From: Terriglobia bacterium
Lineage (GTDB): Bacteria; Acidobacteriota; Terriglobia; Bryobacterales; Bryobacteraceae
NCBI GenBank assembly: GCA_020073615.1
Contig: JAIQEX010000001.1
Span: 62,001 to 126,000, forward strand
DNA: 64,000 bases
Direction: 5' to 3'
In this document: positions 36,135-45,810 of the stretch, piece after piece
How positions within the stretch are numbered: the first letter of the stretch is position 1
Layout of the letters: each line of letters starts with the position of its first letter
Notes under the pieces: model-generated
Database searches by the model: none
The model's input: only the letters and a program-made list of their open reading frames with translations
What the model was told of the DNA's origin: nothing
Position numbers and translations under genes: made by a program

Positions 36135-37193
36135 TCACATGGTCCTGGTAACTTTGTGAAGCAAGCGCGGCCGGTCGGGGTTGAGCCCCTTGATTTCCGC
36201 CAGTTGCGCCGCGAACAGTTGCGCCGGGACGATGTAGGGGATGGGCGTGTAGAGGTCCCGCGGCCCGCCGCAGGAGCCGGGCTCGATGGGCAGTTGAATC
36301 AGCCGCGCCGGCTTCACGCACGCCTCGCTGTTCCCTTGGTCGGTGATGACCAGCGTCTCCGCTTTCAATTCCTCCAACTGGTCCAGCACCGCCGAAATCG
36401 AGGGCCAGGTCACGCCCGACGGGGCGAACACGAACACCGGAAAGGCATGCTCCACCAGCGCGATGGGCCCGTGCATCAGGTCGGCCGAGGAGAAGCGCTC
36501 GGTCACCACGTAGCAGGTCTCCATGAGCTTCAGGCCCAACTCGAGCGCGTTGGCGTAATTCAACCCGCGCCCCACGGTGACCGCCCGCGCCATGAACGTG
36601 TAGCGCTCGGCCACCTCTCCGACCCGCTCTTCGAGCTCCAGGACCTCTTCCACCCAGCCCGGAATCCAGCGCAGCACGTCCAGGCTGACCTCGCCGCCCA
36701 GCGCCTGCGCCAGCAGGTAGAGCGCCAGCAACTGGCAGGTGTAAGTCTTGGTGGCGGCCACGCTCTCCTCCCGCCCGGCGCGCGCCAGCAGGACGCAATC
36801 CGCGATCCGCGCCATGGTGCTCCCCGGTTCGTTGGTAATCCCCACGGTCAGGGCTCCGCGGACGCGCGCATCTTCCAGCACCGCGTTGGTGTCGGTCGAT
36901 TCGCCCGATTGCGAGATCCCGACCACCAGCACGCCGCCCAGGTCCAGGCGGCTTTCATACAGGGTGAGAATCGAAGGCGCGGCGAGGGAAACCGGGATGT
37001 GCGTGGTGATCTCGATCAGGTACCGCCCGAACTGCGCGGCATTGTCCGAGGTGCCGCGTGCCACCAGCACCACCAGGCGAGGGCGGTTGCGCTCGAAGTG
37101 CATCCGCAGATCGCGCAGTGTGGTGAGCCCCTGTTCCAGGGTGCGGACCAGCGCTTCCGGCTGCTGGCGCGTTTCTTCAAGCATTTTGGACAT
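36135..37193 (-). CDS. SIS-domain amino-sugar isomerase/deaminase (GlmS C-terminal-like, NagB-II type)
   Basis: A 352-residue protein with two SIS domains like the isomerase half of GlmS but without the glutaminase half. Sugar-phosphate-binding motifs are VARGTSDNAA, GISQSGESTDTNAVLEDA and the ESVAATKTYTCQL stretch; a C-terminal GLNPDRPRLLHKVTRTM matches GlmS-type tails. In several bacteria such proteins act as glucosamine-6-phosphate deaminase (NagB-II). As first gene of an operon with a symporter and a hexosaminidase it probably feeds amino-sugar phosphate into glycolysis. ATG at 37193 is used; the promoter with the 56-bp element is directly upstream. No deacetylase or kinase gene of the pathway is in this window. 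Confidence 0.82.
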   Translation of the reverse strand: MSKMLEETRQQPEALVRTLEQGLTTLRDLRMHFERNRPRLVVLVARGTSDNAAQFGRYLIEITTHIPVSLAAPSILTLYESRLDLGGVLVVGISQSGESTDTNAVLEDARVRGALTVGITNEPGSTMARIADCVLLARAGREESVAATKTYTCQLLALYLLAQALGGEVSLDVLRWIPGWVEEVLELEERVGEVAERYTFMARAVTVGRGLNYANALELGLKLMETCYVVTERFSSADLMHGPIALVEHAFPVFVFAPSGVTWPSISAVLDQLEELKAETLVITDQGNSEACVKPARLIQLPIEPGSCGGPRDLYTPIPYIVPAQLFAAQLAEIKGLNPDRPRLLHKVTRTM

Positions 37194-37233
37194 AAGGCCT
37201 GGTACCCCGAATGTGACCCCAGGGCGGCGCTAC

Positions 37234-37289
37234 GTCCAGTTCCGAACGGTTGTCGGGGCGTTATGGCCGGTTCGTTACCCCACCGAACG
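37234..37289 (-). promoter_or_regulatory. shared promoter/operator element, copy 2 (GlcNAc operon)
   Basis: Matches 32198-32253 at 44 of 56 positions without gaps. It contains the imperfect palindrome GTTCGTTACCCCACCGAAC (37270-37288) at the place of the perfect one in copy 1, and the -35-like CCGACA. Beside it lies a further inverted repeat TTATC-agcg-GATAA (37296-37309). It precedes the SIS gene on the minus strand. Confidence 0.62.
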
Positions 37290-37367
37290 CGTGTGTTATC
37301 AGCGGATAAGGCGCCCAGCGGATTCTTGCCGGTTGACGGCGGCAGCGGGGCAGGTTAGCGTAGGATC

Positions 37368-37514
37368 ATGGACGTGACGGTGCAGATCCCTGACGATCGC
37401 GCCAGCCGCATGGGGGCTGGTGGCGATCTGCCGCGCCGCGCGCTGGAAGCGCTGGCCGCCGAGGAATACAGGCGCGGGCCAACGCAAGATCCGATTGGCT
37501 TGAGGTATCGGTAG
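37368..37514 (+). pseudogene. decayed UPF0175-type antitoxin gene
   Basis: A 48-codon frame (MDVTVQIPDDRASRMGAGGD, then PRRALEALAAEEYRRG) resembles the N-terminal half of UPF0175 proteins, the antitoxin-like partners of PIN-type toxins. The family normally runs on for another 30-40 residues; here the frame turns into unrelated sequence (PTQDPIGLRYR) and stops. No toxin gene is next to it. A TTGACG and a TAGCGT with 17-nt spacing lie upstream. It is best read as a relic, although a shortened functional peptide cannot be excluded. Confidence 0.5.
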
Positions 37515-37535
37515 TCAGCGCGAGCTAGACGCCCC

Positions 37536-38726
37536 ATGCGCGGCGCTGCAGTCATTTCGGCCGCTCTTCTACTGGCCGCTGCATCTTCGCGCGCGCAGAT
37601 TCCCGTGGTGCCGTTCCTCATGGGTCAGGCCTCCGGCACTTCGGCCAATCCCGCCTCGCCGGCCATGGACATGATCCACATCCACCGGGGCTCCTGGATG
37701 CTCATGCTCCACGGCACCGCCTTCCTCACCGATATCCAGCAGAGCGGAGCGCGCGGCGGCGACAAATTCGTCTCCACAAGCTGGTTCATGTTCTCCGCCC
37801 TGCATCCGGCCGGCGGCGGCGCTTTCGCCCTGCGCACCATGTTGAGCCTCGACCCCGCGACGGTCACGCGACGCGCCTACCCCCTGTTGTTCCAAACCGG
37901 CGAGACCGCCTTCGGCCGCCCGCTGGTGGACGCGCAACACCCCCACGACTTCATCATGGAGCTCGCCTTCGAATATGCCCGTCCGCTGGGCGAGGGCACG
38001 CTCGTGAACTTCTACGCGGCTCCCGTGGGCGACCCCGCGCTTGGCCCCGTCGCCTTTCCCCATCGCGCTTCCGCCGCCGAGCTTTTCCAGGCGCCCATTT
38101 CCCACCACTGGCAGGATTCCACGCACATCGCCAATGAGGTCCTCACCGCGGGCATCGAGCGCGGCATCTTTCGTCTGGAGGCCAGCGGCTTTCATGGCGC
38201 CGAGCCCAATGAGAATCGCTGGAACATCGATCGCGGCGCGGTCGATTCCTGGTCCGCGCGCCTCTGGATTTCGCTCATCGGCCGCATCAACGCACAGGTT
38301 TCCGCGGGCCGCATCGCGCGTCCGGAAGCCGCCGAGCCGGGCGACGTCGTGCGCGCCACCGCGTCGGTCGCCTACGGCTCCGGCGCCGTCTCCGCCGCCT
38401 TCGTCTGGGGGCGCAACCACAGCACCCACACGCGGCGCGATCTGGACTCGTACCTCGCCGAATCGGTTCTTCGTTTCGCCCGCAGGAATTACCTCACCGG
38501 CCGCCTCGAACAGGTCGACAAGGACGAGCTGGCGCTTGCCGGCGTCTTTCGCATCGGCGCATATACCGTCGGATACACGTGCGATATCGCATCGTTCCGG
38601 TACGTTACAACGGGCGCCGGCGCCAACTTCACCGCCTACACGTTTCCCGCCGCGCTCCTCCCCGTGTACGGCCCGCACCCGTTCGGCTTCGAATTCTTCC
38701 TGCGATTTCGCCTCAAGAAATCCTGA
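37536..38726 (+). CDS. predicted outer-membrane beta-barrel protein, unknown function
   Basis: A 396-residue exported protein with signal peptide (MRGAAVISAALLLAAASSRA). The mature part is rich in alternating hydrophobic strands and ends in FFLRFRLKKS, as in outer-membrane barrels. It has many histidines and methionines (MDMIHIHRGSWMLMLHG, DAQHPHDFIMELAFEYA, FGHxx-free HGAEPNENRWNIDRGAVDSWS), a recurring pattern in a family found next to copper-resistance genes in other bacteria; no such genes are here, so metal binding is only a guess. The start ATG at 37536 follows the UPF0175 relic by 21 nt. Confidence 0.6.
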   Translation: MRGAAVISAALLLAAASSRAQIPVVPFLMGQASGTSANPASPAMDMIHIHRGSWMLMLHGTAFLTDIQQSGARGGDKFVSTSWFMFSALHPAGGGAFALRTMLSLDPATVTRRAYPLLFQTGETAFGRPLVDAQHPHDFIMELAFEYARPLGEGTLVNFYAAPVGDPALGPVAFPHRASAAELFQAPISHHWQDSTHIANEVLTAGIERGIFRLEASGFHGAEPNENRWNIDRGAVDSWSARLWISLIGRINAQVSAGRIARPEAAEPGDVVRATASVAYGSGAVSAAFVWGRNHSTHTRRDLDSYLAESVLRFARRNYLTGRLEQVDKDELALAGVFRIGAYTVGYTCDIASFRYVTTGAGANFTAYTFPAALLPVYGPHPFGFEFFLRFRLKKS

Positions 38727-38806
38727 GGGCGTTGGTAGAATCGTTGCCGGCGCGACCAGGAACCGGACGTCGGCGGCACAGAGTGGCTCCCGCCTCTCGA
38801 AGCCAG

Positions 38807-41179
38807 TCAGGGTTCGATGGGACAAGCGATGCCAGGAACGGTACGGATACGAAGGTCTCTTACGGAAATCGACAGAATCCGGTCATCGGTGGGAATTCTG
38901 ATGCCTGCGCGGCGGCTGATGAATTCCACAAGGTTATCCCCCTCTTTCAAGTGCAGAGGGAGAGAAAGCGCCGAACTTTGGGTCGTGGAGGCTATCTGAA
39001 TCAGGGCCTCATTGCCGCCGTTAGCCAGAATGTTTACGGTATTCGGCTGCACGATGGAGGATAGTGCCCCTTCCAGCGTCGCTTCCATGCTCTGGGACAC
39101 GGCGATGTGCAATTGACCGTTGCCCGCCGACCACCGCCACCAGATCTTACCGTCGCTCTCCCTGGGATACCATCCCGTAAAAGCGACCGAGCAGGCGTCG
39201 CCGCCTCCTTCGCCGCTCCCCAGGACGGCAACGGTATCAAATACCTTGACGGACTTATATTGTGTGGAGAGTGAGCTCCATGACGGGTTATGTCCAGGAC
39301 AGTTCGGGCAAATCAGGGCACAGGGGACGGCGGAATCCCCGCTACCGGCATAGATCTTCGACGGGTTTCCGACATTGATGTGGCGAACGCGGCGGGCGCC
39401 GGTCTGGTCATGCAACAGAACCAGGAGGGGGTATTCAAACGGCTCGGCGGACATATCCAACCCGACATCATCGCAATGTAGTGTCTCCACGAATCTGGCG
39501 GCGGCGGTGTAGGAAGTCAGCAAATCGCGGCGGTCCGCGAAGTAGAGGGCGGTCCGGGGTTGGTTGAGAATATTGAAGGCGCCGGCCAGAGGGCGGAGTT
39601 CGTTGTCCATAACGAACGGGTTGGCCGTAAACAGCAGCAGCATGCCCACCGCGGCTGTGGCAAACCTCGGCCACGATCGCCCCAGCACGGTAGCCGCAAC
39701 CGGGGACCACAAGACGAACAGCGGCAAGTGCAGGCGGGTATTCCACGGTTGCCATTTAAGCAAAGCACAAAACAGACCAAATGCCACCACCAGGCCAACC
39801 GCCAACAGGAAGGCACTGCGGAAGGCTGCCGCCCGCCGCCGGGAGATCAGGCAGAGGATGGTCGCCAGGATCACGGCACCATGTAAAGGATTGCCGGCCA
39901 GAGCTTCGTGCCGGGACGGCATGGGCACGTGGAACGCCGTGTAACTCCAGGTTGTGCGCGGATCGTTGATATCCTGGCCAAGGTAGCCAAGCAAGCGTTT
40001 GATGCCGCCCTCCAGGCGGGCGTTGAGGATGGGGACAGGCGTTCCCGCATGCAGGGCGAGATTCCGGATTACATTGGAAACGGTGACGCCAATGCCGAGA
40101 CGGTCGTTCGTCACCTTAAAGTCATTGTGCCAGCCATAGCTCACAGGACCGAACGGAGAGCCGAATAATCGATAGTTACGCGCGAAAACGCCGGCATTCA
40201 ATATCAGAGCTATGGCGCCGGCCCATAACAAGCATCGGGCGTACCTGCCGGGCTTCTTCCAAGGCCAGACGAGTAGCACCGCGGCGACGATTGGCGGAGC
40301 AAAAACGTAGGCCGTCCCTTTAGTCAGGCACGCAAGGCCCAGGCTGCCGCCGAATCCCAAAGCATTGCCCACGGTGCAATCCTGCCGCAGGGCAAACAGA
40401 TAATAAGTCATCGCCACCAGCCAAAAGGCAAGTACGTAATCGTTCTTAGCCGCGGAGGCTTCAAGAATCGCCTCTGGAATAGTGGCACACATGAGGGCCG
40501 CGAGCGCCTGGCCGCGCCGTGTGGCGCCGAGCAACTGTGCCAGCACCGATACGCCAATCACGCTTCCCAACATGCTCAACCACTGTACGAGGTTGTCAAA
40601 CCGGTCGCCGCCGGATAGCGCATGCCACTGGGTCATCGCATATTCCGCCCAAGGCTGCAAACCAAGTTGTCTTATGTTTTGGGTGGGATAAAAGGCGACG
40701 CTCCGGTTGTGAAGCCAGTACACAATGCGCGGCAGATGGTAGGTCATCGAATCTTGTGTATTCGGAGGACAGCACAGGGCGATGAGGCCGACCAACACTA
40801 CGATGAGTCCGGCACCGGTCAGGAAAGCGGCGGCGGAGCCATCCGAGCCGGAGATTGCACGAAGCGGGGCCGCGAACAAAGTGCGGGCCTCCGGGCGGGG
40901 GCTATGTACGCGGATGCCGCGGTAAAGGTAAATGGCGGCGGCCGCGTCGACCAGCATCCAGGCGAGCACCAGCCCCGGCACCGCAAGGCAATGGAACACG
41001 CTGAGGATCTCCATCACCGCAGCAACCGCTGCGCCCCAGACTACAGCCGCATGAATGGCGGCAGCCCGCCACTCGGCGCCGTGCGTGCAGAACGCCGCAA
41101 AGAGGAGCACGTAAGCTGCAATCGGAAAACAGACGAGGAAGTTCATTGAGTCTAGCGGGCAGGCCGCATCATTATTCAT
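38807..41179 (-). CDS. GT-C (GT39-like) membrane glycosyltransferase
   Basis: A large polytopic enzyme of the dolichyl-phosphate-mannose/ArnT type. The first periplasmic loop has the acidic motif NTQDSMTYHLPRI, expected to hold the catalytic Asp, followed by NIRQLGLQPWAEY. About 11 helices run to residue ~530, then a soluble C-terminal domain of ~250 residues with a beta-rich end. It probably transfers a sugar from a polyprenyl-phosphate carrier to a periplasmic acceptor, perhaps protein or lipid. The ATG at 41179 (790 residues) is used; 41146 is an alternative and neither has a convincing Shine-Dalgarno. Confidence 0.75.
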   Translation of the reverse strand: MNNDAACPLDSMNFLVCFPIAAYVLLFAAFCTHGAEWRAAAIHAAVVWGAAVAAVMEILSVFHCLAVPGLVLAWMLVDAAAAIYLYRGIRVHSPRPEARTLFAAPLRAISGSDGSAAAFLTGAGLIVVLVGLIALCCPPNTQDSMTYHLPRIVYWLHNRSVAFYPTQNIRQLGLQPWAEYAMTQWHALSGGDRFDNLVQWLSMLGSVIGVSVLAQLLGATRRGQALAALMCATIPEAILEASAAKNDYVLAFWLVAMTYYLFALRQDCTVGNALGFGGSLGLACLTKGTAYVFAPPIVAAVLLVWPWKKPGRYARCLLWAGAIALILNAGVFARNYRLFGSPFGPVSYGWHNDFKVTNDRLGIGVTVSNVIRNLALHAGTPVPILNARLEGGIKRLLGYLGQDINDPRTTWSYTAFHVPMPSRHEALAGNPLHGAVILATILCLISRRRAAAFRSAFLLAVGLVVAFGLFCALLKWQPWNTRLHLPLFVLWSPVAATVLGRSWPRFATAAVGMLLLFTANPFVMDNELRPLAGAFNILNQPRTALYFADRRDLLTSYTAAARFVETLHCDDVGLDMSAEPFEYPLLVLLHDQTGARRVRHINVGNPSKIYAGSGDSAVPCALICPNCPGHNPSWSSLSTQYKSVKVFDTVAVLGSGEGGGDACSVAFTGWYPRESDGKIWWRWSAGNGQLHIAVSQSMEATLEGALSSIVQPNTVNILANGGNEALIQIASTTQSSALSLPLHLKEGDNLVEFISRRAGIRIPTDDRILSISVRDLRIRTVPGIACPIEP

Positions 41180-41377
41180 AAGCCGGCGCGGCGGACCGGC
41201 GAACCTTCCAATCCGGTATGTTGAACCCCAATAGGTTAACACGGGCGTCCGAGGCGCTCCTCTTTGCCGCAGGCTTAGAGGGCTGCCCCGCGGCACGCCG
41301 TTTCCGGGCGGCCCTGCACCGTCCAGGCACTAAAGGAAAATACGGACACCGCCGATTTGTGTTTTGAGGACAAGGCA

Positions 41378-43933
41378 ATGAGATTGATTTCCGGCGGCGT
41401 TTGGATCGTTCTGGCGCTGTGCGTGCATCCCGTGTTGACCATCGGCGCCGTGCCATCAAAACCTGGCGTAGTCCAAAAGTATGGCCATTTGCCTCTGGCG
41501 TTCGAGCGGAATGATGGCCAGTCACCTTCGGAAATCGAGTTCCTGGCACGCGGGCCCGGGTACCGGATTGGACTCGGGTCGCAGGGCGTCATCATACAGA
41601 GCCGCTCCTGGCGCGTCACCACGCGGTTTGCGGGGCGCGGACCGCATATTCCCGGCGCCGGCATGCAGCCTCTGAGTGTCAAGTCTCACTATCTTGTGGG
41701 TAATGATGCCGCTCATTGGCGCACGGACATTCCCTCATTCCGCCAAGTCGTCTATCGAAACGTGTATCCCGGCATCGACGTGGTCTATTACGGCAATCAA
41801 GGACAGTTGGAATTCGACCTGATAGTCGCGCCCGGTGCCGACCCCGCACAGATCGGAATGGATCTCGAAGGAGTAGAAAAGCTGTGGCTCGATGCACAGG
41901 GGAGGGCCACCTTGCGAGCGGGCGGCGAGGATGTCAGCTTACACGCGCCGCGCCTGTACCAGGATTCCGCAAACGGACGCAAAGAGATTTCCGGCCGTTA
42001 CGTGGTGAAGGGCCGCTACCGGCTGGGTTTCGAGATCGGCAGCTACGATGTGGCTCTTCCGCTGACTATCGACCCGGTGTTGGCGTACGCCACTTATCTG
42101 GGCGGATCGCAGAACGACCGGCCATATGGCATCGCCGTCGATGGTTCCGGATGCTCCTATATCGTCGGCGAGACATGGTCGACCGATTTCCCCCGTGTGC
42201 ACCCGATGCAACAGTTTGAAACTGGCGACCGCGATGTCTTCGTGGCCAAGATATCGGCTGATGGGGCCTCTCTGGTTTACGCTACCTACTTGGGCGGTAG
42301 TTCCATGGATTCCGGAAGGGCGATTGCGGTCGACGGCTCCGGAGCCGCGTACATTACGGGTCTGACCCGATCGCGAGATTTTCCAACCACACCTGGAGTC
42401 CGCAAGGGATCGCTGGCGGGACAGGGGGATGTGTTCGTCGCCAAATTGAATCCATCCGGAACCGGCTTGGCCTATTCCACCTATGTCGGAGGCGCGGGCG
42501 ACGATACGGCAACTTCCATTGCGGTGGACAGCGCAGGAAACGCCTATGTCGCCGGGTCCACGACATCGCTGGACTTTCCGTTGTCGCACGCGGTGCAGTC
42601 CAGATTCCGGGGTGGATTCAGCGATGCGTTTGTACTCGAGCTAAACCCGGGCGGCTCGTCACTGGTGTATTCGACGTACCTGGGGGGCGGCGGCAGCGAC
42701 GTAGCTCAAGGGGTGGCGGTGAGCGCCGCCGGCGAGACGTTCGTCGTGGGCAGCACGGATTCGAGCGATTTCCCGACGGCCAATCCAATGCAGTCCCGAA
42801 ACGCCGGTGGATCCGACGTTTTTGTTGTCAGACTGGCCGCGTACGGTTCGGCGCTGGTCTACTCCACGTATCTGGGGGGCGGCTCCATGGACATGGGCAA
42901 CGCCATCGCAGTGGATGCGACGGGAGCGGCCTATATCACCGGTTCCACGATTTCCGGCGACTTCCCGGTCACCGCGGGCGCCTTTCAGACCTCGTCAGGC
43001 GTCAACTACGATGCGTTTGTGGCCAAACTGGGGCCCGATGAAAGCCTGGTCTATGCCACGCGACTGGGTGGCGGGGCATCCGAGGAAGGGACCGCCATCG
43101 CGGTAGACCGATCCGGCATTTCCTACATCGCGGGCTATACGTACTCCACCGATTTTCCGGTCCATTCGCCCACGCAACCGTCGGTTGCGGGATCAAGCGA
43201 CGCCTTCCTGGCGATGTTCGATCGGTTGGGCACCGCGTTACTGTTCTCCACGTACCTGGGCGGGGCCGCGGACGAGCGCGCAACCGGCCTGGCGATCGAC
43301 AACAATGGCTATCTATACGTAACAGGATACACCCTATCCGGGAATTTTCCCGCGCCGGCCGGCGTTCTGCAGCCTTCTCTGAGAGGCGGCATGGACGGTT
43401 TTCTCGCCAAACTCTCGATGCGCGATGTATCGCCAGGCGCCAGTGCAACGGCGGCCTTTGTCAAGACTGACAGTGCCACCCAAGGGTCTTGGAAGGGCGT
43501 TTACGGCTCCGACGGCCTGGCCATTCTTAACGACACGATCAACTACCCCGGCTATGCCCAGGTAGCTCTCGGCGGTCCAGGTACATATCTCTGGAGCGGA
43601 TCTACGGCTGACGTGCGGGCCTTACAGAAGTCCGCGGCCTCCGACCGCATCGCACCGGTCTGGTTTTCCGGCTCGAGCTTCACCATCGACGTCAATCTGA
43701 CCGATGGCAAGACCCACCAGGTGGCCCTCTACTGCCTGGACTGGGAAGCCGGCGGCAGGGCGCAGACCATCGACGTGCTGGACGCCGCCAGCGGCACCCT
43801 GCTGGACACGCGCGCCGTTTCCGGTTTTGTGGGGGGCCGCTACCTGGTGTGGAACCTCGGCGGACACACCGTCCTGCGCGTCACACGCACGGCCGGCTTA
43901 AATGCCGTGGTCAGTGGGGTGTTCTTCAATTAG
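41378..43933 (+). CDS. SBBP-repeat beta-propeller surface protein
   Basis: An 851-residue exported protein. ATG at 41378 is chosen because GAGGA lies 7 nt upstream and it begins a signal peptide (MRLISGGVWIVLALCVHPVL). Residues about 25-230 match the DUF7948-type N-terminal domain (LAFERNDGQ, VYPGIDVVYYGNQGQLEFDLIV). Then come about eight SBBP repeats of ~55 residues with the core YSTYLGG...AIAVD..G.AYITG.T.S.DFP, which form a beta-propeller. A C-terminal 140-residue beta domain follows (FVKTDSATQGSWKGVYGSDG). Function is unknown; extracellular binding is likely. It is convergent with the next gene. Confidence 0.82.
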   Translation: MRLISGGVWIVLALCVHPVLTIGAVPSKPGVVQKYGHLPLAFERNDGQSPSEIEFLARGPGYRIGLGSQGVIIQSRSWRVTTRFAGRGPHIPGAGMQPLSVKSHYLVGNDAAHWRTDIPSFRQVVYRNVYPGIDVVYYGNQGQLEFDLIVAPGADPAQIGMDLEGVEKLWLDAQGRATLRAGGEDVSLHAPRLYQDSANGRKEISGRYVVKGRYRLGFEIGSYDVALPLTIDPVLAYATYLGGSQNDRPYGIAVDGSGCSYIVGETWSTDFPRVHPMQQFETGDRDVFVAKISADGASLVYATYLGGSSMDSGRAIAVDGSGAAYITGLTRSRDFPTTPGVRKGSLAGQGDVFVAKLNPSGTGLAYSTYVGGAGDDTATSIAVDSAGNAYVAGSTTSLDFPLSHAVQSRFRGGFSDAFVLELNPGGSSLVYSTYLGGGGSDVAQGVAVSAAGETFVVGSTDSSDFPTANPMQSRNAGGSDVFVVRLAAYGSALVYSTYLGGGSMDMGNAIAVDATGAAYITGSTISGDFPVTAGAFQTSSGVNYDAFVAKLGPDESLVYATRLGGGASEEGTAIAVDRSGISYIAGYTYSTDFPVHSPTQPSVAGSSDAFLAMFDRLGTALLFSTYLGGAADERATGLAIDNNGYLYVTGYTLSGNFPAPAGVLQPSLRGGMDGFLAKLSMRDVSPGASATAAFVKTDSATQGSWKGVYGSDGLAILNDTINYPGYAQVALGGPGTYLWSGSTADVRALQKSAASDRIAPVWFSGSSFTIDVNLTDGKTHQVALYCLDWEAGGRAQTIDVLDAASGTLLDTRAVSGFVGGRYLVWNLGGHTVLRVTRTAGLNAVVSGVFFN

Positions 43934-43950
43934 CCAAACTCGCGCGGGAG

Positions 43951-45618
43951 TCAGCGATCGATCCTGACGGAGGCCGGACGACCGGACGATCCCAAGTCCC
44001 TGAACCACGCAACACTCGAAGCCATCATCTCGCCGCAATAATAATCCAGATGGCCCACGGTGATCGCTTCCGGAATTCTCGCTCTCACCGACCCGGCCTG
44101 TCCCGGAGCAATATTCGAGGCTATCGGATACCGCCAGTCTCCGAACGAGGTTCCCTGGCAATCGGGGGTAGCGAACGTCCGCACGGCGAAATACACCTTT
44201 CCGATGCCCGGGTCCGCCAGCCACACGGCAGAACCGGTGTTGCGCACTATAGCGTCGATCACGATCGCTCCCGGTTCGCGCCGGGCGCCTGTGATAGTAA
44301 CCTCCGCCGCCAAACCAGCAGAGTGTTCCGAGTCCGCCGGAGGCTCGATCCCCAAAGCCGCACGAAACGGCATCCGCAGCACCTTCACATAACTCCGCCA
44401 GGTTGTCCCCGAACCTCCGATATAGCCGTTCCAATAGGCCAGCATCAAATACAAATTCAGCACGATCATGTAGTAAGCCGGCCGGCGAGCGCAGTTAAGA
44501 CTCAAGGCTAAGCCGACTGCCGTCAGCGGCAACAGGTCGACGTACATGCGATGGCCGAATCCGTCTCCGAATGTCTCGGACGACCAGCACGCCAGAATAT
44601 AAGTCGTCACCGTAATCACAAAGACGGCTGCCGCGCAGAACCACCTGAGTTTCGGATGGAAAAGTCCGGCGACCAAGCCCCCGACGCCGAGAGCGGCAAC
44701 GGGATTCCAGAACCACCAACCCCGTCCAACACTGAAAAGCATCGCCAGGAACCTTGGGTGCGTCCAGTGTATCGCCAATCCCCAGTATGTTGTCTCCCAT
44801 GGCGCTCCAAGGTAATAGGTCGACACCGTCAAGTGTGGCAGAAGGACTATGGCTGTACTCGCCAAGAATGGCGACCAGTACCGCCTCAAAACCAGCCGGT
44901 TTGACTTCCACACGACGGGGTACAACGCAACCGCCGCCAACAGAACGTCGTAGTGCCTGATACTGAACAATAGAGCGCACGCAGCCCCGAGTGCGGCCGC
45001 CCCGAGTGCGGTAGCATGAGCCCAAAACCGGTCGCCCAACCAGAGGAGCACCGCTACCGTTCCAAATGCGTAGATGTGGGACATGGAGGGCTCGGCGATG
45101 GCGTAATGCAGGAGATTAGTCCCCAACCCCATGACAACCACCGCTGCGGCTGCCGGCTTCGGCGCCGTCCGATTCGCCACAACCCGAAATGCGGCCCACA
45201 TTCCAATGGAGAGCCAGCAAATCCCGGCTATCAGAATCGCCCACTGGTACGGTTCACTCCAGCCATCTGCCTTCCAACCACCCAGCACGGCGGCGGCATG
45301 GCCCACCGCGAAAAATGGCGCCATGCACAGCGCCGTTCCGATCGGATAAATATCGGCCAGCCGGCCCGTACGCGGATGTATCCGGAAACCGTAGACCGCC
45401 GGCGGGAGGCGCATCGGCAGATCCGCAAAGTCCAGTCTATGTTGAATCAAGTATAGACGCAGGTAAGCATAATACCCCTCGCCGTCCGATCGGATGACCG
45501 GCCTGTTCAGCCCGGCGCTGGATTGATAAACCACAAGGGCGAGGACCGCCGCAGGAACCAACCAAAGCGGGCCTGCTTTCTTGGCCCGTGCCAACAGGTC
45601 CGACGGAGGAGCTAGCAT
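43951..45618 (-). CDS. polytopic membrane protein, GT-C-like, unknown function
   Basis: A 555-residue protein with about 10-11 membrane helices and a C-terminal periplasmic beta-rich domain (VTITGARREPGAIVIDAIVR, VRTFATPDCQG). The first loop after helix 1 has RSDGEGYYAYLRLYLI, an acidic-aromatic pattern seen at the catalytic loop of GT-C glycosyltransferases (DG..Y). A polyprenyl-phosphate-dependent glycosyltransferase role is therefore plausible, but I do not recognise a specific family. The start is ATG at 45618. It converges with the SBBP gene, 17 bp away. Confidence 0.6.
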   Translation of the reverse strand: MLAPPSDLLARAKKAGPLWLVPAAVLALVVYQSSAGLNRPVIRSDGEGYYAYLRLYLIQHRLDFADLPMRLPPAVYGFRIHPRTGRLADIYPIGTALCMAPFFAVGHAAAVLGGWKADGWSEPYQWAILIAGICWLSIGMWAAFRVVANRTAPKPAAAAVVVMGLGTNLLHYAIAEPSMSHIYAFGTVAVLLWLGDRFWAHATALGAAALGAACALLFSIRHYDVLLAAVALYPVVWKSNRLVLRRYWSPFLASTAIVLLPHLTVSTYYLGAPWETTYWGLAIHWTHPRFLAMLFSVGRGWWFWNPVAALGVGGLVAGLFHPKLRWFCAAAVFVITVTTYILACWSSETFGDGFGHRMYVDLLPLTAVGLALSLNCARRPAYYMIVLNLYLMLAYWNGYIGGSGTTWRSYVKVLRMPFRAALGIEPPADSEHSAGLAAEVTITGARREPGAIVIDAIVRNTGSAVWLADPGIGKVYFAVRTFATPDCQGTSFGDWRYPIASNIAPGQAGSVRARIPEAITVGHLDYYCGEMMASSVAWFRDLGSSGRPASVRIDR

Positions 45619-45810
45619 AATGCGCTCCGCCTGACCAGCGTTTCCTTCCGGAACGACGGGCCGAAGAGCACGGTCATGGGCGACGGCCTGAATGGGTGCT
45701 CTTGCATAGCCGGCAGGAGTCGATTACCACTCCAATATATTATCCTTGAATTGATTTGTGCAGCGGCGCCGAGCGAGCGTAGTGATTGGGACACACGACG
45801 TGGACGGAGC

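Larger units (their letters stand above)
37194..37535. other. 342-bp interval between the GlcNAc operon and the outer-membrane-like gene
   Basis: Holds the copy-2 promoter/operator element, an extra inverted repeat and the UPF0175 relic described separately. Nothing else is apparent in the remaining bases. Confidence 0.6.

Noticed and set aside
45612..45794. Short open frame in the gap before the 43951-45618 gene
   Set aside because: 60 codons with no family pattern or Shine-Dalgarno; treated as non-coding.
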